Below the pieces are notes generated by a model. That model was not told the origin of the DNA. It saw only the letters and a list, made by a program, of their open reading frames with translations, and made no database searches. A program made the translations under genes and the position numbers. Of a DNA stretch of 13,955 nucleotides, positions 6,190 through 11,083 are shown one piece after another (position 1 is the stretch's first letter; each line of letters begins with the position of its first letter). This DNA comes from Bacillota bacterium (GTDB lineage: Bacteria; Bacillota; Clostridia; Lachnospirales; Lachnospiraceae), in the NCBI GenBank assembly GCA_023424235.1, contig JAFAEB010000042.1:1-13955 (forward strand). The letters run 5' to 3'.

Positions 6190-6810
6190 ATGTTTAAACA
6201 AGTAGAATTGACATATGATTTTAACGCATTAGAACCTAGTATTGACGAATTAACCATGGTTACACATTATACAAAACATCATGCAGCATATACTAATAAT
6301 CTAAATGCTGCTATCGAAAAAGCTCCTGAATTAGAAGGAAAAACCATTGAAGAAATTTTTAAAAATTTAGATAAGGTAGATGCATCTGTAAAAGCTGCGA
6401 TTCAAAATAATGGTGGTGGATATTATAACCATAACCTATACTTTACAACGATGTCTCCTAATGGTGGTGGAAAACCTGAAGGAAAACTATTAGAACAGAT
6501 TGAAAAAGATTTTGGAAGCTTTGATGCACTAAAAGAAAAACTATCTCAAGCTGGAGCAACTAGATTTGGTTCTGGCTGGGCATGGCTTTCTGCTAATTCA
6601 AAAGGAGAACTTAAAGTATCTTCAAGTCCTAACCAAGACAATCCAATTATGGAGACAAAAGGGGAATGGACACCAATACTAGGTATTGACGTATGGGAAC
6701 ATGCTTATTACTTAAAATATAAGAATGTTCGTGCTGATTATATAACAGCATTCTTTAATGTTGTTGATTGGTCAGAAGTATCTAAAAACTACAACAAAGC
6801 TACCGCTTAA
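6190..6810 (+). CDS. sodA: Superoxide dismutase, Fe/Mn family (Mn-type active-site signature)
   Basis: A 206-residue cytoplasmic enzyme that converts superoxide to oxygen and hydrogen peroxide. Metal ligands are H26 ('MVTHYTKHH'), H81 ('GGGYYNHNLYF'), D167 and H171 ('DVWEHAYY'). The second-shell glutamine comes from 'PNQDNP' (Q149), with Gly at 77 ('NGGGYYNH'); this arrangement is typical of Mn enzymes, while Fe enzymes place Gln in the first block. True metal use cannot be settled from sequence, since cambialistic forms exist. There is no signal peptide. Length is normal for the family. Start: AGGAG at 6175-6179, 10 bases before ATG; a nearer ATG at 6183 hits a stop after three codons. It is a single-gene unit with its own promoter and terminator. 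In an anaerobe it presumably serves oxygen tolerance. Confidence 0.96.
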   Translation: MFKQVELTYDFNALEPSIDELTMVTHYTKHHAAYTNNLNAAIEKAPELEGKTIEEIFKNLDKVDASVKAAIQNNGGGYYNHNLYFTTMSPNGGGKPEGKLLEQIEKDFGSFDALKEKLSQAGATRFGSGWAWLSANSKGELKVSSSPNQDNPIMETKGEWTPILGIDVWEHAYYLKYKNVRADYITAFFNVVDWSEVSKNYNKATA

Positions 6811-6844
6811 TATACCATAAATTTTATAATGTTTCATAATAAAA

Positions 6845-6890
6845 AAAACTTCATTTGTTAGTTTATCTAGCAAATGAAGTTTTCCTTTTT
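6845..6890 (+). terminator. Rho-independent terminator of sod
   Basis: AAAACTTCATTTGTTAG (6845-6861) pairs with CTAGCAAATGAAGTTTT (6867-6883) through a TTTAT loop, with a single G-U pair. The tail is TTTTCCTTTTT. Confidence 0.9.
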
Positions 6891-6918
6891 AACATAAATG
6901 CCTATATCTTGTATTTAT

Positions 6919-7025
6919 ATCTTATTTTCTATATTACTTCTAAATCTTATTTTCTATATTAAATTTCTAAATCTTATTTTCTATATCTTATTTTTAAATC
7001 TTATTTTATATCTTATTTTCTGTAT
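6919..7025. repeat. AT-rich minisatellite built on ATCTTATTTT
   Basis: ATCTTATTTT starts at 6919, 6944, 6971, 6985, 6998 and 7010. The first three copies extend to ATCTTATTTTCTATAT, spaced 25 and 27 bases; the last four are spaced 14, 13 and 12. It fills much of the 351-base gap between sod and the small membrane protein gene. It can be read as a 61-codon hydrophobic frame from 6898, but this has no ribosome binding site and follows a terminator. Confidence 0.7.
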
Positions 7026-7098
7026 ACCTTTAATAATCTACCTAATTCATTATTCTACCTTCCTAGGTCAATTCTTTTTCTGAATTTTTCTCTCTCTA

Positions 7099-7127
7099 TT
7101 GCTTTTTTTTTAAGAAACCTTTATTAT
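7099..7127 (+). promoter_or_regulatory. Probable promoter of the small membrane protein gene
   Basis: TTGCTT (7099-7104) and TATTAT (7122-7127) are 17 bases apart. An overlapping perfect TATAAT (7125-7130) would need a 20-base spacer. The start codon is about 30 bases further on. Confidence 0.5.
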
Positions 7128-7161
7128 AATAATAATTCAACAACTGAAAGGAAATTAATAT

Positions 7162-7374
7162 ATGAATAAGGTTAAACGAATATTAGCTCTTATTGGAGTA
7201 GTCTTTCTTGTTAGCTTATACCTCATTACCCTAATAAGTGCTTTAACTGCATCAAAACATTCACAAGCATTTTTCCAAGCTAGCTTGTTTTCTACTATAA
7301 TAATCCCAATTCTTATTTATGCTTATATGTTAATATATCGTGTAACTAGAAAAAAAGACAAAGATGAAAAATAA
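7162..7374 (+). CDS. Small two-helix membrane protein, function unknown
   Basis: A 70-residue protein with two predicted membrane segments (about 7-29 and 38-60), a basic N-terminus ('MNKVKR') and a charged C-terminus ('RVTRKKDKDEK'). By the positive-inside rule both ends face the cytoplasm, in a hairpin topology. It has its own promoter, the ribosome binding site AAAGGAAA (7147-7154), and a strong terminator, so it is a real expressed gene. I do not recognise a named family with certainty, though short proteins of this look occur in Lachnospiraceae. The neighbours give no hint of role. Confidence 0.8.
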   Translation: MNKVKRILALIGVVFLVSLYLITLISALTASKHSQAFFQASLFSTIIIPILIYAYMLIYRVTRKKDKDEK

Positions 7375-7425
7375 AAAACTGTTGCAGCATTAACGTCATT
7401 CGTTAAGATTGCAACAGTTTTCTTT
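7375..7425. terminator. Bidirectional terminator between the small membrane protein gene and rarA
   Basis: AAAACTGTTGCA (7375-7386) and TTAACG (7390-7395) pair with CGTTAA (7401-7406) and TGCAACAGTTTT (7410-7421), with a symmetrical 3-base internal loop and a TCATT hairpin loop. The plus tail is TTTTCTTT. The minus tail is TTTTTTATTTTT, so it works well for rarA too. It begins directly after the stop codon of the + gene. Confidence 0.92.
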
Positions 7426-7431
7426 AACTAG

Positions 7432-8760
7432 CTATTCTTCTGCTTCTCTTTTTATTTCGTCTAAATAGTCCTTTAACTTTCTCTCATAACCCATATCTGT
7501 AAGTTCATAAAATACTTCATCTTTAATTTCATCTGGTAAGTATTGTTGCTTCACATAATGATTTTTATAATTATGGGCATATTTATATCCAATACCATGA
7601 TTAAGCTTTGCTGCCCCTTTATAATGAGCATCTTGTAGATATGGTGGTATCGTCGCAATACGCTCCCTACTTACGATTTCAAGTGCTTTATCAATGGCAT
7701 TAATTGCTGAGTTACTTTTCGGAGCACATGCAACATAAGCTGCTGCTTGAGCTAAAACAATCCTTGCTTCTGGCATTCCAAGTCTTTCAACTGCAAGGGA
7801 CGCATTCGTAGCAAGCACTAAGGCATATGGGTCTGCATTGGAGACATCTTCTGCAGCACAAATCATAATTCTTCTTGCTATAAAAGCTACATTTTCACCT
7901 GCATACAGCATTCTTGCTAGATAATAAATCGCAGCATCGGGATCAGAGCCTCTCATACTTTTTATAAATGCAGAGATAGTATCATAATGATTGTCTCCAT
8001 TTTTATCATACTTTAAGACTCTCTTTTGAATACATTCGCCAGCAACACTAAGATCAATGTGTATTTTACCATCTTCTTTACGCTCAGTAGTTAAAATTGC
8101 AAGCTCAATTGCATTTAGTGCCATTCTAGCATCACCATTTGATATATCGGAAAGGAAGTCTAGAGCATCATCTGAAATTTGGGCACCATATGCTCCCATT
8201 CCATTTACCTCATCATAAACTGCTCTTTTTAAAAGAGTTTTAATATCTTCTTTCTCAAGAGGCTTTAATTCAAATATGATGGATCGGGAGATAAGGGCAC
8301 TGTTTACTTCAAAATATGGATTTTCCGTAGTAGCACCGATTAATATTATCGTACCGTCTTCTACAAATGGAAGAAGATAATCTTGCTGGCTTTTATTAAA
8401 GCGATGAATTTCATCAATAAATAATATGGTCCTTTTATCATACATTGCTAAGCTTTCTTTTGCACCATTTATCACTTCCTCCATATCTTTTTTTCCTGCT
8501 GAAGTAGCATTTATCTGGTTGAAAATTGCGCTTGTGGTACCTGCAATAACTCTTGCTAGTGTAGTTTTACCGGTACCTGGTGGACCATAAAATATGATTG
8601 AGCTTAGCTTGTCCGCTTTAATAGCACGATATAAAAGTTTATCCTTTCCTATTATATGACTTTGTCCAACCACCTCTTCTAGTGTCTTTGGCCTTAACCT
8701 TGATGCTAATGGAGATTCTTTTTCTTGATTTTTATTTCTCATATATTCAAATAAATCCAT
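7432..8760 (-). CDS. rarA: Replication-associated recombination protein A (AAA+ ATPase)
   Basis: A 442-residue, full-length RarA/MgsA (B. subtilis YrvN, eukaryotic WRNIP1 family), a clamp-loader-like ATPase that acts at stalled or damaged replication forks. Walker A is 'GPPGTGKTT' (59-67), Walker B 'LFIDEIHRFNKSQQD' (113-127), sensor 1 'ATTENP' (143-148) and the arginine finger lies in 'SALISRS' (R159). The C-terminal half has the family-specific tetramer region, with 'MRGSDPDAAIYYLARML' and 'RRIMICAAEDV', and ends with the 'HYKGAAKLNHGIGYKYAHNY' block. The N-terminus is 'MDLFEYMRNK'. Start: AGGAG (plus 8767-8771), 6 bases before ATG. It is divergent from the DUF4250-like gene, with 97 bases for both promoters, and converges with the small membrane protein gene. 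Nothing is missing or odd. Confidence 0.97.
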   Translation of the reverse strand: MDLFEYMRNKNQEKESPLASRLRPKTLEEVVGQSHIIGKDKLLYRAIKADKLSSIIFYGPPGTGKTTLARVIAGTTSAIFNQINATSAGKKDMEEVINGAKESLAMYDKRTILFIDEIHRFNKSQQDYLLPFVEDGTIILIGATTENPYFEVNSALISRSIIFELKPLEKEDIKTLLKRAVYDEVNGMGAYGAQISDDALDFLSDISNGDARMALNAIELAILTTERKEDGKIHIDLSVAGECIQKRVLKYDKNGDNHYDTISAFIKSMRGSDPDAAIYYLARMLYAGENVAFIARRIMICAAEDVSNADPYALVLATNASLAVERLGMPEARIVLAQAAAYVACAPKSNSAINAIDKALEIVSRERIATIPPYLQDAHYKGAAKLNHGIGYKYAHNYKNHYVKQQYLPDEIKDEVFYELTDMGYERKLKDYLDEIKREAEE

Positions 8761-8811
8761 TTTAAGCTCCTATTCTTCAAAACATTTACTCTACCATTTC
8801 CATATTAAATG

Positions 8812-8820
8812 TGTTACAAT
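8812..8820 (+). promoter_or_regulatory. Extended -10 promoter of the DUF4250-like gene
   Basis: TGTTACAAT is an extended -10 element (TG-n-TACAAT, five of six bases). No good -35 is seen; TACCAT at 8792-8797 is at 17-base spacing. The ATG is 38 bases downstream. Confidence 0.45.
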
Positions 8821-8857
8821 ACATCATTATACAAGGACACAATTTGGAGGAACACTT

Positions 8858-9034
8858 ATGAATATACCACAGGATCCTATCATTCTCTTAAGTTTTATCA
8901 ACACTAACTTAAGGGATTACTATAATAACCTAACCGATTTATGCAAAAGCTTAAATCTAAATGAACAAGAATTAATAGACAAGTTAAAAGCAATTAACTA
9001 TGAATATAACCCTAGTAATAATCAATTTATATAG
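8858..9034 (+). CDS. DUF4250-like small protein
   Basis: A 58-residue protein beginning MNIPQDPIILLSFINTNLRD and ending 'NPSNNQFI'. This pattern (an 'IP.DP..LLSF.NT.LRD.Y' start, a central short helix-turn-helix-like 'LNLNEQELIDKLKAINYEY', and a final 'NQF') matches my memory of DUF4250, a family of about 55-60 residues common in Clostridia and Bacteroidetes, with no known function. The ribosome binding site is strong: GGAGG at 8846-8850, 7 bases before the ATG. It has an extended -10 promoter and is divergent from rarA. Its stop is only 11 bases from the stop of the convergent VanZ-like gene. The length is normal for the family, and it is easily missed by a 60-codon cutoff. Confidence 0.88.
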   Translation: MNIPQDPIILLSFINTNLRDYYNNLTDLCKSLNLNEQELIDKLKAINYEYNPSNNQFI

Positions 9035-9055
9035 ATAAGGTATCCTTATTTATAC
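9035..9055. terminator. Weak hairpin between the DUF4250-like and VanZ-like genes
   Basis: ATAAGG (9035-9040) pairs with CCTTAT (9044-9049) around TAT, then TTATACTTTTT follows on the plus strand. It overlaps the stop codon of the minus-strand gene, so it serves mainly the plus-strand gene, and weakly. Confidence 0.35.
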
Positions 9056-9525
9056 TTTTTAAATACAGCTTGTAACTTAGGTAATAATAATAGAAATATA
9101 ATACATCCAAATATTGCACCTATCGTATCGATTAAGACGTCTTTTAGTTGTCCACTTCTACCTGCTACAAATAGTTGATGTATTTCATCCGTAATAGCAT
9201 ACAAAAAGCTAATAAGTACTGAAAAAAGAAAGATTTTCTTCCCATTTAAATCGAGAGCAAAGAAATGAAAAGCAATAAAAAAACTTAAAACACCATATTC
9301 CATACAATGTGCTACTTTTCTTACAATCATATTAATATTTAATAAGGTTGCTTCTTTTTCTTGTTCTGTAACCGTTTGGTTCGTAACATTTTCATATAAG
9401 TCATACACACGACTAGCAAGGGACCGACTTGTTTCATCGGATACATTTGCTTCTTGGGAAGAAAATATAAAAATAAATACCATAATAATTACCGCAGGTA
9501 TCCATGAATAAACTTTAAGTTTCAT
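9046..9525 (-). CDS. VanZ-like family membrane protein
   Basis: A 159-residue integral membrane protein with the conserved VanZ-like marks: 'FSSQ' just after membrane segment 1 (21-24), 'RKVAHCMEY' (69-77), 'TDEIHQLFVAGRSGQLKDVLID' from 112 (D113, E114, H116, Q117, R123, D129, D133) and a final 'GAIFG' segment. Four membrane segments are predicted (about 7-21, 75-92, 97-111, 131-150). VanZ gives low-level teicoplanin resistance in enterococcal Tn1546, but most chromosomal members, like this lone gene, have no van operon and an unknown envelope role. Glycopeptide resistance should not be assumed. Start: GAGG (plus 9531-9534), 5 bases before the ATG, a tight spacing. It converges on the DUF4250-like gene. 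Confidence 0.9.
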   Translation of the reverse strand: MKLKVYSWIPAVIIMVFIFIFSSQEANVSDETSRSLASRVYDLYENVTNQTVTEQEKEATLLNINMIVRKVAHCMEYGVLSFFIAFHFFALDLNGKKIFLFSVLISFLYAITDEIHQLFVAGRSGQLKDVLIDTIGAIFGCIIFLLLLPKLQAVFKKYK

Positions 9526-9599
9526 TTATGCCTCATTTCTTAAAATCATTTAATAAAACATATTTTAGCAAGTTACATATAAAAATGCAACTATCCCAC

Positions 9600-9635
9600 T
9601 ACTATATGTTAAATATATGTAGTAATACTATATGT
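9600..9635. repeat. Direct repeat TACTATATGT in the vanZ-like/yigZ divergent gap
   Basis: TACTATATGT occurs at 9600-9609 and 9626-9635, 26 bases apart, with a third partial ATATATGT between them at 9613-9620. The region must hold the promoters of both flanking genes, and a repeated site here may bind a regulator. TATTAT at 9679-9684 may be the yigZ -10 box, with a poor -35. Confidence 0.35.
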
Positions 9636-9720
9636 GCTACTGATTTCTTAAATTAGTGTCATCTATATTAATATTCAGTATTATTAGAAGTAGAATCATG
9701 GACTAGTCATAAAAATGGAT

Positions 9721-9725
9721 GGAGG
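9721..9725 (+). promoter_or_regulatory. Ribosome binding site that sets the yigZ start
   Basis: GGAGG lies four bases before the ATG at 9730 and after the in-frame ATG at 9715, which has no Shine-Dalgarno sequence. The spacing is short, but this is the only usable site. Confidence 0.7.
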
Positions 9726-9729
9726 TACT

Positions 9730-10389
9730 ATGATAAAATCATTTAAAACAGTATATCAAGGTGGTACAGGAGAATTAATTGAGAAAAAATCCAGATTTAT
9801 TGCTACTGTTTACCCAATTCAAACCGAAGAAGAAGCAATTACACTAATTGAACAAACGAAAAAGAAGTATTACGATGCAAATCATAATTGTTATGCCTAT
9901 GTATGTGGTAAAAATGATGAAATAATTCGATGCAGCGATGATGGCGAGCCAGCAAAAACTGCTGGAAGACCTATACTTGATGTTCTACTACTTGAGAATA
10001 TCCATAATACATTAGTAATTGTTACAAGATACTTTGGTGGTACACTACTAGGTACTGGTGGTTTGGTTCGCGCATATCAAGGTGCTGCTAAAATTGGATT
10101 AGAGAAAAGCATAATAATAGAAAAATTATATGGTAGAAAAGTAAGTATTCTTACCGATTATAATGGTTTAGGTAAGCTCCAATATATGATTGCCACGAAA
10201 AATATTAAAACTCTAAACACTGTTTATACGGATACCGTAGAGCTCACTCTTTTGATTCCTACTCATGAACTTGATTCTTTTTCACAAGAACTTATTGAGG
10301 CTACCAATGGAAAGGTTACGATTAATCTTCTTGACTTTACCTATTACGCTATCATGAATGATGACTTATTATTATTTGAAAATTTTTAA
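9730..10389 (+). CDS. yigZ: YigZ/IMPACT family (UPF0029) protein
   Basis: A 219-residue cytoplasmic protein of the family of E. coli YigZ and B. subtilis YvyE. The N-terminal IMPACT domain has 'EKKSRFIA' (18-25), 'YDANHNCYAY' (48-57), 'DDGEPAKTAGRPIL' (70-83) and 'RYFGGTLLGTGGLVRAY' (100-116), all family hallmarks. From about 135 a second ferredoxin-like domain (DUF1949 type) follows. The family is linked to translation (the eukaryotic IMPACT protein binds GCN1), but the bacterial function is unproven. I chose the ATG at 9730 over 9715 because GGAGG lies between them and family members begin this close to the 'SF.TV' strand. It has its own terminator and converges on the DUF6514-like gene. 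Confidence 0.93.
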   Translation: MIKSFKTVYQGGTGELIEKKSRFIATVYPIQTEEEAITLIEQTKKKYYDANHNCYAYVCGKNDEIIRCSDDGEPAKTAGRPILDVLLLENIHNTLVIVTRYFGGTLLGTGGLVRAYQGAAKIGLEKSIIIEKLYGRKVSILTDYNGLGKLQYMIATKNIKTLNTVYTDTVELTLLIPTHELDSFSQELIEATNGKVTINLLDFTYYAIMNDDLLLFENF

Positions 10390-10403
10390 TTGAATAATAT
10401 ACG

Positions 10404-10437
10404 AAAGCTAACCAATAATATTAATGGTTAGCTTTTT
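10404..10437 (+). terminator. Terminator of yigZ
   Basis: AAAGCTAACCA (10404-10414) pairs exactly with TGGTTAGCTTT (10425-10435), with a partly paired AT core (TAATATTA), then TTTTT. The minus-strand tail is only TTTCG, so it serves the opposite gene poorly if at all. Confidence 0.88.
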
Positions 10438-10459
10438 GTATATAAGTTAGATAGTTAAA

Positions 10460-10735
10460 TTAGTTACTAATAAGTTCATCAACTATCTCATTTAAAGAAG
10501 AAATCGTTACGGAGTTACACCATAATGTATGTACAATTTTTTTAACCTCAGCTTTAGAATAAGAGATAGGTTCTGTATATTCTGCAGTAAAACACTGATT
10601 TTTTTGCTCAGTTAATTTAATGCCGTATAATAAATCTTTGTCTACTTTCTCCACTTCTACTAAATAGTATTCTACTCTAAGCTGCGTGTTGTCTTCTTTC
10701 ATTATGGTCTTGCTACCTTCATAATAGAGTTTCAT
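10460..10735 (-). CDS. Small soluble protein, DUF6514-like
   Basis: A 91-residue protein with no signal peptide or membrane segment. The first half is beta-rich ('QLRVEYYLVEVEKVD', 'LLYGIKLTEQ'), followed by 'ISYSKAEVKKIVHTLWCNSV' and a short C-terminal helix ('LNEIVDELISN'). The layout, a strand 'YGI.L.E', then a helix opened by S/D and a final 'L.EIVDE', resembles DUF6514, a clostridial family of unknown function; this is from memory and uncertain. The ribosome binding site is very strong: GGGAGGG on the minus strand (plus 10745-10751), 9 bases before the ATG. It stands alone, convergent with yigZ and divergent from the PBP gene. Confidence 0.85.
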   Translation of the reverse strand: MKLYYEGSKTIMKEDNTQLRVEYYLVEVEKVDKDLLYGIKLTEQKNQCFTAEYTEPISYSKAEVKKIVHTLWCNSVTISSLNEIVDELISN

Positions 10736-10794
10736 CTTTAATTACCCTCCCTTATTTACTTTCTTGTTAAAGAAATATTAATAAATCATTAACA

Positions 10795-10824
10795 TTTATA
10801 CCCCATTTGTATTATATCATCCAA
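10795..10824 (-). promoter_or_regulatory. Possible promoter of the DUF6514-like gene
   Basis: On the minus strand, TTGGAT (plus 10819-10824), an 18-base spacer and TATAAA (plus 10795-10800). A perfect TATAAT (plus 10811-10816) lies in the spacer and could be an alternative -10 without a clear -35. Confidence 0.35.
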
Positions 10825-10968
10825 GCTAGGGTTTGAAAGCTGTAATATCTCGCACCATTCGACTTTTTTCATCAACTACATGATAATCTACACAAATCGT
10901 GAATTTTTAAAGATTTATTTAATTAAAACTTTACTCATCGTAAAGTATGACTTATATTTTCAAAATGT

Positions 10969-10982
10969 ATTGTAGCTACAAT
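10969..10982. promoter_or_regulatory. Perfect 14-bp palindrome ATTGTAGCTACAAT, candidate operator
   Basis: It is identical to its own reverse complement, with no loop, so a dimeric protein site is more likely than an RNA hairpin. It lies about 50 bases before the -35 region of the PBP gene, a usual position for an activator or an upstream repressor. I recognise no matching regulator. Confidence 0.4.
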
Positions 10983-11032
10983 TTGTTGCATAATTGTGAA
11001 TTCGTCTACAAATTTACTTAATAAAAATTAAC

Positions 11033-11061
11033 TTTATTTTGCTTTGCTAATTTGGTATAAT
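11033..11061 (+). promoter_or_regulatory. Promoter of the penicillin-binding protein gene
   Basis: The extended -10 TGGTATAAT (TATAAT at 11056-11061) is a full match. TTTATT (11033-11038) sits 17 bases upstream as a weak -35. Transcription would start near 11068, giving a leader of only about 16 bases, almost all of it the AAGGAGG site at 11071-11077. Confidence 0.7.
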
Positions 11062-11083
11062 GATTGGATAAAGGAGGTTTATT

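Larger units (their letters stand above)
10736..11083. other. Divergent intergenic region between the DUF6514-like and PBP genes
   Basis: These 348 bases hold promoters for both genes (listed separately), a 7-bp hairpin ACTTTAC/GTAAAGT with loop TCATC (10928-10946), and a perfect 14-bp palindrome (10969-10982). I see no small gene with a ribosome binding site. Confidence 0.5.

Noticed and set aside
6898..7083. A 61-codon hydrophobic plus-strand frame
   Set aside because: It is produced by the ATCTTATTTT minisatellite, has no ribosome binding site and begins just after the sod terminator.
9046..9525. The VanZ-like gene as a sign of a glycopeptide resistance cluster
   Set aside because: No vanHAX, vanRS or vanY gene is nearby; lone VanZ-like genes are common in Firmicute chromosomes.
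9715..9729. Five extra N-terminal codons for yigZ
   Set aside because: There is no ribosome binding site before that ATG, and GGAGG falls within the extension just before the next in-frame ATG.
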